Of a stretch of DNA of 64,000 nt, positions 1 through 8,323 are shown piece after piece (the stretch's first letter is position 1; each line of letters starts with the position of its first letter). The position numbers and the translations under genes were made by a program. Location of the stretch: NCBI GenBank assembly GCA_019359325.1, contig JAHHHN010000023.1:39498-103497 (forward strand), written 5' to 3'. The notes beneath the pieces are model-generated. The model was given only the letters and a program-made list of their open reading frames with translations, searched no databases and had not been told where the DNA came from. The DNA comes from Mojavia pulchra JT2-VF2. GTDB taxonomy: Bacteria; Cyanobacteriota; Cyanobacteriia; Cyanobacteriales; Nostocaceae.

Positions 1-570
1 TTCTTGCACTAAAGGTAAAGCACTTAAACCCGTAAAAATTGCAACTACTAAACTAACAGCGACATCTGCCCACCACCAATCCCAAAGATGAACTGCTATA
101 GCAGCTATAATTACGCCAACAGAACTAACAGTATCGGCAATGACATGAAGCAAAGCTCCCCGCAGATTTAAATCGTCGTGAGTATGAGGATGAAGCAAAG
201 TAATGTTGAGCAGATTGACGATTAAACCTAACACGGCAATTCCTAACATTGGTAAGCCCAAAATTGTTGCTGGATGTTGCCAGCGTTGAATAGCTTCCCA
301 TGTGATAAAAGTCGCGATTATAAGCAAACCTAATCCATTCAACAAAGCTGCTAAAACTTCTATCCGCTGATTTCCAAAGGTTGCTTTTTTCTGAGATGGT
401 TGCTGTGATAAAAAACTAGCAATTAGCGAGATCGCCAAAGCTGTAATATCCGATAAAATGTGTCCAGCATCTGCCTGTAAAGATAAACTTTGACTCCATA
501 AGCCCACACTCCATTCAGCAATAAAAAAAACAGCAAGTAAACCTATCGTTCTCCACAAAACCTTGGCTTT
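1..570 (-). CDS. CDF-family cation efflux transporter, cut by window start
   Basis: Integral membrane cation/proton antiporter of the cation diffusion facilitator family, which exports Zn, Co or similar metals. The minus-strand frame is open for 190 codons to the window edge and shows the family signatures: QADAGHILSDITALAISL (HxxxD metal site in TM2) and, further on, RGALLHVIADTVSSVGVII (second HxxxD, TM5), with hydrophobic helices between. A short His-containing loop (HTHDD) lies before TM5. Translating further upstream gives an ATG at 633 and 20 residues ending NNQ, then an in-frame TAA at 571-573 directly before KAKVLWRTIGLL. Either the gene has a nonsense mutation near its N-terminus or it starts at a non-ATG codon such as the TTG at 556-558. 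The C-terminus lies outside the window. Family assignment is firm; metal specificity is unknown. Confidence 0.8.
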
Positions 571-697
571 TTACTGATTATTAAATACTTTTACCGAAGC
601 ATTTGCACATCCACAATATTGAAGTGAAAGCATTACTTAAAAAACCTTTTACAGTACAGTATTAGCTCAAAAAATCCTGTAATATTGCTTATTCCGC

Positions 698-750
698 TGC
701 CTTCGTCTCCGTTCGCGCAGCCTCTACGACAGGAGAAGAAGGGCTAGGCA
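698..750. repeat. Interspersed palindromic repeat, copy 1
   Basis: Contains CGTTCGCGCAGCCTCTACGA followed by CAGGAGAAG. A close copy occurs at about 57071-57119. This is the kind of short dispersed repeat common in Nostoc-type genomes. No coding potential is evident. The neighbouring stretch 751-995 has two copies of CGGGTTCGGGCC (769-780 and 935-946) and no gene I can support. Confidence 0.55.
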
Positions 751-995
751 TTTTATTACGGGTTCGGGCCGAATGGCACGAAGAGTGCGCGTTATTTGTT
801 GAGGCAAGCTGTTCTTGAGCGCTTTTGTGCTGGGGCAGACAAAGAAATAAGTGAATTCTAGGCTATTCTAGTATTTATAAATACAACTTTTCCTCTTTAC
901 TCCCCCAGCCTAAAGAGCTTTTCAAGCGTGTCATTCGGGTTCGGGCCTAAGTCTTTGTGCGAAACAAAATTTATTCCTTTAGGGCCCGTGCAAAA

Positions 996-1092
996 ATAAG
1001 TTGCTTGCTGCTTTATTTATGCAAGTAACCCAGACATCGCGGCTTTGGACAGCGACGACTTTTATGTCGTCGCAAAGCAGCAAGCAACTTAT
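996..1092. repeat. 97-bp miniature inverted-repeat element
   Basis: The outer arms are a perfect 19-bp inverted repeat, ATAAGTTGCTTGCTGCTTT at 996-1014 and its complement at 1074-1092. Nested at the right end is a second hairpin, GCGACGAC (1052-1059) pairing with GTCGTCGC (1066-1073). The layout fits a MITE or a very stable transcript-end hairpin. It lies 14 bp beyond the 3' end of the split exported-protein gene on the minus strand. No second copy was found by eye in this window. Confidence 0.6.
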
Positions 1093-1106
1093 GAGAGCGG
1101 GGATGC

Positions 1107-1721
1107 TTAATCAGCAACGCCAGAAATAGTAGTTGCACCGACCGCCATTACTTGAGACCATTCACTGACGCGGTTGTTATCTAAGACGGCTCGCACTCGA
1201 TAACCAAGCTGAATTTTATGCATTAACAAGATTAAATCACGGTTGAGTAATCCTTGTGACAAATGGTTTTCATTAGATGCAGCTTGTATACGAAAGCAGC
1301 GATCGCTTTGTCGTTTCAACTTGGGAGACTTGCCTTCCATAAGCACCGTTTGCAGTTCGTATGCTTCAGCTTCAGGATATGCTTCCCAGCAAAGTTGCCA
1401 GTAAGTCGACCAGCGAATTAACTCGGCTGGTAATTCCTAGACTTCATCCGACAATGTAGACACAAGTCCGGTGACTGAAGGTTGTACCACTTGAGGCTGA
1501 CTGGAGGTAATATCAGCAGTTACAGGGTTTATAAATCCTGGTTGCCCAACCTTCTGTGCAGCTATAGATAAACCGTCATCAACAATTAGTATCAGCCCGA
1601 ATATCAAAGTTAACAGCAGCATCAATCGTAGGCATTCTAGTATTGTGCGACGTTTCAACATTATTTCTTGATACCTAATAACTTTCACATTTAATAAAGT
1701 ACAAATTAATACATCAAGCAA
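1107..1721 (-). pseudogene. Exported Fn3-like protein split by an in-frame TAG
   Basis: Two minus-strand reading segments, 1437-1721 and 1107-1436, are in the same frame and separated only by TAG at 1437-1439. Joined, they read as one protein of about 204 codons. It has an N-terminal region with a hydrophobic helix (LMLLLTLIFGLILIV, likely signal or anchor), a Gln/Pro/Thr-rich linker, then after the stop ELPAELIRWSTYWQLCWEAY and an Fn3-like end (YRVRAVLDNNRVSEWS). Continuation of sensible protein sequence straight across the TAG implies a recent nonsense change, probably CAG to TAG, or readthrough. I do not recognise a named family; the Fn3-like resemblance is by eye. The -35/-10 region upstream (1722-1860) is very AT-rich. 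Confidence 0.55.
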
Positions 1722-1960
1722 TTAACAAATCATTGTAATATTATTTGCTGTTTAACACTAGAGTTTTAGATATTGATAAAATTTATGGAAATAATAAAAA
1801 TAATATTAAATTTATAATGGAAAACTGTGTTGTAAAAATAATGATTTACTAAAAAAAGTTATCTATCTTAAGGAATAAAATTAGATTAATTGCTGCTAGT
1901 AAAAGATAATCAGTATAGAGAATAGATTTTTTTAACTCATGTAGGACTGCTATAGGTGAT

Positions 1961-1992
1961 ATTCCTATGACTACGAACGCAGTCATAGGAAT
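1961..1992. other. Perfect 12-bp hairpin in AT-rich spacer
   Basis: ATTCCTATGACT (1961-1972) and AGTCATAGGAAT (1981-1992) are perfect complements around an 8-nt loop ACGAACGC. It lies between the split exported-protein gene (start 1721) and the DUF6883 remnant. There is no U-tract on either side, so it is not a standard intrinsic terminator. The rest of 1722-2067 is AT-rich and shows no gene. Confidence 0.5.
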
Positions 1993-2067
1993 TGAAGTAT
2001 AGGTTAGGACATTAACTCCTCATAAAACCTAAACTGTATGAGACTTTCAAGCTTGTTCACTCTAAAT

Positions 2068-2190
2068 TTAAGTCTGTGCAGATTGAAATACACGCGCTTT
2101 GTGCTTTCCTTGTGGATGTTCTGGGTTGAGACAATACCCGGCGATTTTCTCTGTTTCAACGATAGCGCGTTCAGGGTTAAGCAGTTTCAT
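2068..2190 (-). pseudogene. DUF6883 domain remnant
   Basis: The short minus-strand frame from ATG at 2188-2190 reads MKLLNPERAIVETEKIAGYC and continues with NPEHPQGKHKARVF, the hallmark of the DUF6883 family (proteins of about 110 residues, often near toxin-like or DUF4926 genes). After KARVFQSAQT a stop appears where the family would continue. Sensible-looking residues (DLNLE, TSLKVSY) follow in another frame with a further stop, which suggests frameshift decay. The frame is also open upstream to 2316, but that part does not look like the family. The family name rests on the NPEHPxGxHKARVF motif; its function is unknown. Confidence 0.45.
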
Positions 2191-2469
2191 AATCCGTTCG
2201 CATTGCTCCCAGTTCTGATCTGGGAAAAGCGATCGCCCCAATAAAAGAACCTTAATAATGGAGAGTAGCCCAGGCACAATTTCCCAATTTGGCAAAAGCG
2301 ATCGCAGACTAACCAATTACACACAACGGATAAAGAGCCACTAGCTCCCGTGAACAGCGAGGAGCAAAACGAAAAAAGTCATTATCGATAAACAGATATT
2401 GGGCTGGCATATTCCAGCAATCCTTCCCATCCCCAGACCCATGCAGTTTTTACTAGGATCTCTTTACCG

Positions 2470-2760
2470 TTGCTGAATTTGATAAATTCTCCACCTCCGT
2501 CAAAAAATACATCAACTGATACTCCCCATACATTAGATAAGGCTATGGAGGGCTGGAAAGGGTTAAAACTGAGGTTGAGGCAGGGGTTAGAGAATGCTAG
2601 TCAGTTCTACACTGAGCTTGTTTCCAAAGTCGGTGAGGCTGTTGGTGTTGCTGATGGTGAACCAGTATGGAATCGATATTTGGGACAATGGCAGGCCTGT
2701 GTTAACTTTGCGGACGGTTGTAGGGCTGTGGTGTGCGATTGGCTAGCGGTAGTGGGGTAG
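2470..2760 (+). CDS. Hypothetical protein
   Basis: An open frame of 96 codons with a TTG start at 2470; an internal ATG gives a shorter form beginning MEGWKGLKLRLRQGLENASQ. The amino-acid composition is protein-like (amphipathic Leu/Arg/Glu stretch, then WNRYLGQWQACVNFADGCRA) and not obviously a shadow. No family is recognised. It ends at a region that again looks eroded, so it may be the N-terminal fragment of a longer protein. No upstream partner is visible. Confidence 0.3.
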   Translation: MLNLINSPPPSKNTSTDTPHTLDKAMEGWKGLKLRLRQGLENASQFYTELVSKVGEAVGVADGEPVWNRYLGQWQACVNFADGCRAVVCDWLAVVG

Positions 2761-2831
2761 GTGATACACTCACACAGCTGATGCCTATTAATTACCGAGA
2801 TTGACTTGAAAGCCATTGTCGATCAAGCCCA

Positions 2832-3284
2832 TTACTGTGAGTCGGTTATTTTGCAGTTTCTGAGTTTGGGGCAAATAATTTCTATTGCCTTGCCCTTGAA
2901 AAACACAATTGTATGTTTGTTATCTCCTCCATCTCCTAAAGCGGCTCGTTTATGGATGCTCATTTTTTCCATTTCCCTGATAGTATTCTCAAAGAAATTC
3001 GATTCATGTCCACAGTCGCAACGAAAGGATGATGGATACAGTTCTATTGCCATCTTAAAAGTCACAGTTTTTACAAGTGAGAGCTGATTTGTAAACTTGC
3101 TGAAAATCCTTGATGATAAAGCTTTCAGAAATTGAACGCCTGAACTGCCTAGAGATTGAAAGTCATATTGAGTAAGGGTTGAAGCGTTCTTAAGATTTTC
3201 TTTACGAATCAGATCTGAGCTAATTCGGGCTGCTGCTATTAACAAACGAGAGCTTGACCGTTGAGACCGAGTGTAAGGGTGCAA
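2832..3284 (-). CDS. Hypothetical protein with possible zinc-ribbon half site
   Basis: A 150-codon minus-strand frame. The N-terminal 80 residues are Ser/Leu-rich and undistinguished. The C-terminal part contains YPSSFRCDCGHESNFFE, a CxCxxE/H segment resembling half a zinc ribbon, then a basic/acidic helix and KHTIVFFKGKAIEIICPKL with another Cys. A single Cys-x-Cys plus a later Cys-Pro suggests a metal site, but only part of the usual four-ligand set is visible. No family is recognised. It stands alone between remnants, and the start is uncertain. Confidence 0.4.
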   Translation of the reverse strand: MHPYTRSQRSSSRLLIAAARISSDLIRKENLKNASTLTQYDFQSLGSSGVQFLKALSSRIFSKFTNQLSLVKTVTFKMAIELYPSSFRCDCGHESNFFENTIREMEKMSIHKRAALGDGGDNKHTIVFFKGKAIEIICPKLRNCKITDSQ

Positions 3285-3485
3285 GGGTAAATCAGAAAAT
3301 TTTATATACTTTAATACCGCGTATATGTACTGCTTAAACGCTTACATTTTGCCCCTAGCCTAGTGGCTGACAGCTATGCCATATCTATTCTTGATGATAA
3401 AAGTCACAACCACTTTTGGGAATTATAAACTGGACAACCTTTGTTGAGGGTTACTGGCCTTCAGCTATCTGCACGGAGACAAGAA

Positions 3486-5918
3486 ATGCAGCAAACTACG
3501 ATAAAGCAGCAATTCCTACCCAACCTGGATCGTCCATTTATAATAGCAGCACTGACTATTCCTATTGTTCACCTCGGACTTGGATACATAGGTTTATCCA
3601 TGACATTTATCGGTGGTGCGTCAGCATTTTGGCCTTCATTCGGTGTGTTTTTAGCAGGAATGTTATTGGTAGGCTATCGGGTCTGGCCCATCATATTTTT
3701 AAGTGATTTTATTGTTAGTTATATTCTCTTTTTTAAGAACAATCTTTTAATTAGTACTATCATTCCGGCTATCAACTTAATTACTCCTTTCGTAGCAACT
3801 TTTTTAATTCAAAAGTTTATTAAGCGTCGCCATTTCTTAGAGCGATCGCAAGATATTTTTAAATTTATAGTTTTGACTATACCCAGTCCCCTCATCAGTT
3901 CGATCTTGGCTGCACTAACGCTTTGTATTAGTGGTATTGCACCTTGGTCAATATTTAATAACGTTTGTCGAACTTGGCTGACATCAGACAGCACAGGTAT
4001 TTTAATTGTTACACCTTTAGTGCTGGCATGGTTGCAAAAATCTCCATCGCCAAGAAGCTTTCATCGCCGACAAATTCTTGAACTTGCATTTGTCTTACTG
4101 TCAATGATGGCAATTGTGCGGGTTGCCTTTTCAGGGGGATACCCTATCGAATACATGATCATTCCTCCGTTGATTTGGACAGCATTTCGATTTGAGGCGC
4201 GGATATCGACTCTAGCTGTAATGATTGTGTCAGCGATCGCAGTTTTTGGCACTATTAAAGGCTTCGGTTCTTTTGCTAAACAACTCTCGCCGAATGAATC
4301 ACTCATCTTACTGCAATCATTCATTTGCGTTATCGCTATCACTACCTTTGTAATTTCTGCTGTAACTAGTGAAAACCAAAGGTCAGCAATGATACTGCGG
4401 CAAGCCAATGATGAACTAGAACGACGAGTTGAAGAACGAACAGCCCAACTCAAGGAAGCAAAAAATGTTGCCGAAGTTGCCAATCAAGCCAAAAGTGAAT
4501 TTCTCGCCAACATGAGCCACGAATTAAGAACACCGCTGAATGGCATCCTCGGTTATACTCAAATCCTCCAACAAACTGAAACCTTATCAGAAAAAGGATA
4601 CAAAGGAATTGAAATCATCCATCAATGCGGCTTTCATCTATTAAATTTAATTAACGACGTGCTGGATTTGTCTAAAATCGAAGCTCGCAAAATGGAGTTG
4701 CATACAATAGATTTTCATTTTCCCTCATTTCTAGAAGGAGTTGTTGAAATCTGCCGCATTAAGGCTGATCAAAAAGTGGTTTCTTTTAAGTATCAGCCCG
4801 ATCCTCAACTTCCAGTTGGTATTTATGCTGATGAGAAAAGACTGCGACAAGTTCTAATTAATCTTTTGGGTAACGCAATCAAATTTACAGACAAAGGAGG
4901 AGTAACTTTAAAAGTAAATGTCATTAGTCAAGAAACACAACAAGTGGCAAATGACCAAGAACACATCACTAATTATAAAATCCGTTTTCAAGTAGAAGAT
5001 ACCGGGGTTGGGATGACATCGGCGCAATTGCAGAAAATCTTCCTTCCCTTTGAGCAAGTCGGAGAAATCAAAAAACAGTCCGAAGGAACCGGATTAGGAT
5101 TAGCTATTAGTCAAAAAATTGTCCACCTCATGGGCAGCAGTTTGGAAGTGGAAAGTCAACCTGGTAAAGGTAGTGTTTTCTGGTTTGAAGTGAAATTAAG
5201 AGAAGCAAAACAATGGGCTGCAAGTTCTAGGGTGATGCAACAAGGAACTATCACAGGCTATCAGGGCAACAAACGCACCATCTTAGTAGTAGATGATAAA
5301 TGGGAAAACCGTTCGGTAATCATAAATTTACTAGAACCAATAGGATTTGAGCTAATAGAAGCTAGTAATGGCAAAGAGGGGATTGATCAGGCTGTTGCAT
5401 CTCAACCTGACTTGATCATTACTGATATAGTCATGCCTGTAATGGATGGTTTTGACTTAATTCGCTACATCAAGCAATCTGCTCAGTTAAAAAATATTGC
5501 CATAATTGCTTCTTCTGCAAGTGTGTTTGACAGCGATAAAAATCAGAGTTTAGATGTTGGTGCAGATGCCTTTTTATCTAAACCTGTTGTAGCTGAAAAC
5601 TTGCTGGAATTACTGCGGTTAAAACTAAATTTAGTATGGATTTATGCAGCAATATCAGAAGTTGATTTAAATCGAAAGCAAACTAATAATCAGTCAGATT
5701 ATCAGGATATCTCTTTACCTGCGATTGAATTTTTGACTTGCTTGCATGAATTAGCAAAAAATGGCGATGTCGATGGGATATTGCATGAAGTTAATAACTT
5801 GAAAACTAATCACCCTTTTTATGTTGATTTTACTCAACAAGTGATCCAGCTTGCCGAAAATTTTCAAATCAAAAAACTGCGAGAAACCTTAGCCCACTGG
5901 ATAAACCAGTCCAAATAA
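3486..5918 (+). CDS. MASE1-domain hybrid sensor histidine kinase
   Basis: Membrane sensor kinase with its own receiver. About 280 N-terminal residues form 8 or so hydrophobic helices of the MASE1 type (GLGYIGLSMTFIGGASAFWP). A coiled coil follows (NDELERRVEERTAQLKEAKN), then a HisKA box ANMSHELRTPLNG with the phospho-His near residue 345, HATPase_c motifs NLLGNAIKFTDKGG, DTGVGM and GTGLGLAI, and a C-terminal REC domain (RTILVVDDK, with acceptor Asp in LIITDIVMPVMDGF). A tail of about 100 residues could be Hpt-like, but no Hpt His motif is clear. The frame opens at 3441; I prefer ATG 3486 because GGAG lies just upstream and the residues before it are not family-like. It is probably co-expressed with the response-regulator kinase 77 bp downstream. 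The signal sensed is unknown. Confidence 0.9.
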   Translation: MQQTTIKQQFLPNLDRPFIIAALTIPIVHLGLGYIGLSMTFIGGASAFWPSFGVFLAGMLLVGYRVWPIIFLSDFIVSYILFFKNNLLISTIIPAINLITPFVATFLIQKFIKRRHFLERSQDIFKFIVLTIPSPLISSILAALTLCISGIAPWSIFNNVCRTWLTSDSTGILIVTPLVLAWLQKSPSPRSFHRRQILELAFVLLSMMAIVRVAFSGGYPIEYMIIPPLIWTAFRFEARISTLAVMIVSAIAVFGTIKGFGSFAKQLSPNESLILLQSFICVIAITTFVISAVTSENQRSAMILRQANDELERRVEERTAQLKEAKNVAEVANQAKSEFLANMSHELRTPLNGILGYTQILQQTETLSEKGYKGIEIIHQCGFHLLNLINDVLDLSKIEARKMELHTIDFHFPSFLEGVVEICRIKADQKVVSFKYQPDPQLPVGIYADEKRLRQVLINLLGNAIKFTDKGGVTLKVNVISQETQQVANDQEHITNYKIRFQVEDTGVGMTSAQLQKIFLPFEQVGEIKKQSEGTGLGLAISQKIVHLMGSSLEVESQPGKGSVFWFEVKLREAKQWAASSRVMQQGTITGYQGNKRTILVVDDKWENRSVIINLLEPIGFELIEASNGKEGIDQAVASQPDLIITDIVMPVMDGFDLIRYIKQSAQLKNIAIIASSASVFDSDKNQSLDVGADAFLSKPVVAENLLELLRLKLNLVWIYAAISEVDLNRKQTNNQSDYQDISLPAIEFLTCLHELAKNGDVDGILHEVNNLKTNHPFYVDFTQQVIQLAENFQIKKLRETLAHWINQSK

Positions 5919-5926
5919 ATTCTGAG

Positions 5927-5949
5927 TAATTACTATTTAATAGTAATTA
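5927..5949. promoter_or_regulatory. 23-bp palindrome between the two kinase genes
   Basis: TAATTACTATT, a single T, then AATAGTAATTA: perfect 11-bp arms. It lies 9 bp after the stop of the hybrid kinase and 47 bp before the next start. It could be a regulator site or a weak hairpin attenuating transcription into the second kinase. The AT-only stem and lack of a U-run argue against a strong terminator. Confidence 0.4.
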
Positions 5950-5995
5950 TTTGTTGATTTTTTTAATTCTTCTATAAAAAATAATTTATCAACTG

Positions 5996-7249
5996 ATGAA
6001 AAACTCTGATTTTGTATTAATCGTTGATGATAATCCAACTAATTTGTCGATACTATCACAAGCACTAAAAAGTGCAGGTTTTGCGGTTAGAGTCGCTGAA
6101 GATGGAGAAAGTGCGATCGAACTTGTGCAGCATAAACTACCCGCTCTGATTTTGTTAGATGTGCAAATGCCGGGAATAGATGGGTTTGAAACTTGTCAGA
6201 GACTTAAAGCTGATTCATTAACGCAAAACATTCCAATTATTTTCATGACAGCGTTGGCGGATACTGAAAATAAGTTGAAAGGACTCTCTTTAGGAGCCGT
6301 TGATTACATTCCCAAACCTTTTGAACAAGCAGAAGTAATTGCCAGAGTGCGAATGCATTTGCAACTGAAGCAATTGACCGATAACCTTGAACAAAAGGTT
6401 ACAGAGCGAACGATAGCGTTACAAAAGGCACAAGTGCAACTGGTGCAACAAGAAAAGCTTTCAATGCTTGGTCAATTGGTAGCAGGTGTAGCACATGAAA
6501 TGAATAATCCCATTAGCTGCATTGTTAGCAATATTCATCCTGCTCAAGAGTATATTGCTGATCTTACTCATGTCCTGCAATTATGTCAGCAAAATTATTC
6601 CCAACTACCACTTGTCATTCAGGATGCGATCGCCCAAACAGATCTAGAGTTTATCTTAGAAGATTTACCAAAGCTCCTCAATTCGATGCACGTTAGCACA
6701 GAACGAATCAAAGATATATCCATATCACTGCGAAACTTTGCCCGCACTGACACATTCACAAAGGTTCCATTTGATGTCCATGAGGGGCTTGACGATACAT
6801 TATTAATTTTGCGGCATCGTCTCAAAGGATTGGGGCAACGACCTGAAATTCAAATCATCAAACAATATGCTTCTTTACCAAAGATTGAGTGTTATCCGGG
6901 ACAACTCAATCAAGTGTTCATGAATATCTTGGCTAATGCTGTTGATGCTTTAGAAGATGTTTGGCAGCAAGGAAAGCGAGTAAATGATTATTTGACAATT
7001 AACATCTGCACTCAGAAGTTAAGCCCTGAATATATAACGATTCGGATTTCTGATAATGGCATTGGCATGACAGACGAGGTGAAGCAGCGAATCTTTGACA
7101 GTCTATTCACTACGAAAGCATTAGGCAAAGGTACTGGACTGGGATTGGCGATCGCTTATCAAATTGTAGTAGAAAAACATGGTGGAGCAATTAAGGTTAA
7201 TTCCACACTCAATCAAGGAACTGAATTTGCAATCATGTTGCCTTTGTAG
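5996..7249 (+). CDS. Response regulator-histidine kinase (REC-HisKA-HATPase)
   Basis: Cytoplasmic two-component protein with the receiver first. REC covers residues 1-125 (FVLIVDDNPTNLSIL; acceptor Asp in LILLDVQMPGIDGFE; conserved Thr and Lys in FMTALAD and YIPKPFEQ). A coiled-coil linker (NLEQKVTERTIALQKAQVQL) leads to an H-box LGQLVAGVAHEMNNPI, then HATPase_c motifs NILANAVDALED, DNGIGM and GTGLGLAI. The architecture is typical of cyanobacterial phosphorelay kinases that receive phosphate from an upstream hybrid kinase, here plausibly the adjacent gene. There is no membrane segment. The TAG stop (7247-7249) overlaps the left terminus of the MITE at 7248-7365, so the element's insertion may have set the present C-terminus. 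Confidence 0.9.
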   Translation: MKNSDFVLIVDDNPTNLSILSQALKSAGFAVRVAEDGESAIELVQHKLPALILLDVQMPGIDGFETCQRLKADSLTQNIPIIFMTALADTENKLKGLSLGAVDYIPKPFEQAEVIARVRMHLQLKQLTDNLEQKVTERTIALQKAQVQLVQQEKLSMLGQLVAGVAHEMNNPISCIVSNIHPAQEYIADLTHVLQLCQQNYSQLPLVIQDAIAQTDLEFILEDLPKLLNSMHVSTERIKDISISLRNFARTDTFTKVPFDVHEGLDDTLLILRHRLKGLGQRPEIQIIKQYASLPKIECYPGQLNQVFMNILANAVDALEDVWQQGKRVNDYLTINICTQKLSPEYITIRISDNGIGMTDEVKQRIFDSLFTTKALGKGTGLGLAIAYQIVVEKHGGAIKVNSTLNQGTEFAIMLPL

Positions 7250-7365
7250 GACTTACGCAGTGATACGGAAAATCAAGGGTTTGGACAAGGGTATAGGGGT
7301 GCAGGGGTGTATGTGTTCCAAAGCCTTACACCCAGTCTAAACAGACAACCTTAGTGCGTAAGTCC
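7248..7365. repeat. MITE with AGGACTTACGCA ends, copy 1
   Basis: Perfect 12-bp terminal inverted repeats: AGGACTTACGCA at 7248-7259 and TGCGTAAGTCCT at 7354-7365. The 118-bp element has a non-coding, GGGGTGCAGGGG-containing interior. Related elements with the same ends lie at 52657-52814 and 60274-60432, and a single end sits near 26163. The first bases supply the stop codon of the upstream kinase gene. Confidence 0.7.
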
Positions 7366-7417
7366 TGGAGACAAATTTGGCGTTGCATAATAAAGGGATG
7401 AATTGAGGTGTTCTACT

Positions 7418-8163
7418 GTGCAGTGTCCATAGTGTGAGTGTACGGAGATAAGAAAAAACGGAAAGCGACGAGGTAAACAGAATCACATATGTGTTAAGTG
7501 TAGTCGTCAATTTATCGATGTTTATAGTCCACCAAGAGGCTACTCAGATAAAGTAAAACAAGAATGCCTAAAAGCCTATGTTAATGGCATGGGTTTGCGA
7601 GCAATTGAGCGTGATAAAGGTGTTCATCATACAACCGTAATTTACTGGCTCAAACAAATTGGTGACCAACTTCCAGATGCTCCGCCAACTACAGAGATAC
7701 CATCAGTTGGTGAGTTGGATGAACTAGAAACTTTTGTTGGTTCAAAAAAAACAAAATCTGGTTGTGGACGGCTGTAAATCACTTTCATGAAGGTATTTTG
7801 GCTTGGGTTTTAGGAGATCATAGCGCTGAAACATTTCAACCTTTGTGGAATATTGTTTGCTGTTGGCAATGTTATTTTTACGTCACTGATGGTGAGACAG
7901 CCCTGCAAGAAGGTTTCCTTCTGTAGGGGACTGCGAACCCGAAGGGATGGAAAGTTTATGCCAGTTTTATTGAACCAGGAGACCATATTGTCAGCAAAAC
8001 AGATATGACCAGAGTAGAAGGTGAGAATACCCGTTTACGGCATTATCTGGCACGACTACATCGGAAAACATTATGCTATTCCAAATCTGTAGATATGCTC
8101 AAATACTCTATCCGATTGTTACTTTACTACCTAAAGTATAGAGAAATACCTGTATTTGCCTGA
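7418..8163 (+). pseudogene. IS1-family transposase (nonsense, frameshift and insertion)
   Basis: Reads as an IS1-type DDE transposase: an N-terminal zinc-finger-like part (CECTEIRKNGKRRGKQNHIC, VKCSRQF), an HTH with VHHTTVIYWLKQIG, then DELETFVGSKK; in the -1 frame KIWLWTAVNHFHEGILAWVL with GDHSAETFQPLW, and near the end VEGENTRLRHYLARLHRKTL. Three lesions are seen: TAG at codon 5 (7430-7432, where the family has Tyr), a shift at an eight-A run around 7746-7753, and a 54-bp inserted repeat with its own stop. IS1 elements normally use -1 frameshifting at an A-run, so that lesion alone could be functional; the other two are not. Confidence 0.8.
7893..7946. repeat. 54-bp palindromic repeat inserted in the transposase
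   Basis: Interrupts the transposase between the codons for TDG and WKVY. Contains GAGACAG, then a hairpin GCAAGAAGG/TTT/CCTTCTG, then GACTGCGAACCCGAAGGG. The reverse complement of 54817-54870 has the same layout (GGTGAGGCAG, a hairpin around GGTTTCC, GCGACTGCCGAAAGGG). This indicates one family of dispersed palindromic repeat that can insert into coding DNA. Confidence 0.6.
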
Positions 8164-8323
8164 ATCATCCCGCATTTATGCAACGCCCAATTATCCAATT
8201 ATGTTCTGTCCACAATTGCGAATTGCGAACTGCGAATTGCTTGGTCAGGGCTATTTATCCCTAGCTTCCGAACCGACGATTAAGTAAGCGCTTACTCAAG
8301 AAAAACTCCGGCTGTGAATCAAA

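Larger units (their letters stand above)
7379..8187 (+). mobile_element. IS1-family element, inactivated
   Basis: A complete but dead insertion sequence bounded by inverted repeats: GGCGTTGCATAA at 7379-7390 and TTATGCAACGCC at 8176-8187, with similarity continuing inward (GGGATGA). It encloses one transposase reading region in three broken pieces. Flanking target duplications are not obvious. A second, truncated relative lies at 26802-27095. Confidence 0.8.

Noticed and set aside
2607..2816. 69-codon minus-strand frame
   Set aside because: Antisense shadow of 2470-2760; no better supported than it.
4061..4483. 140-codon minus-strand frame
   Set aside because: Shadow of the hybrid kinase gene.
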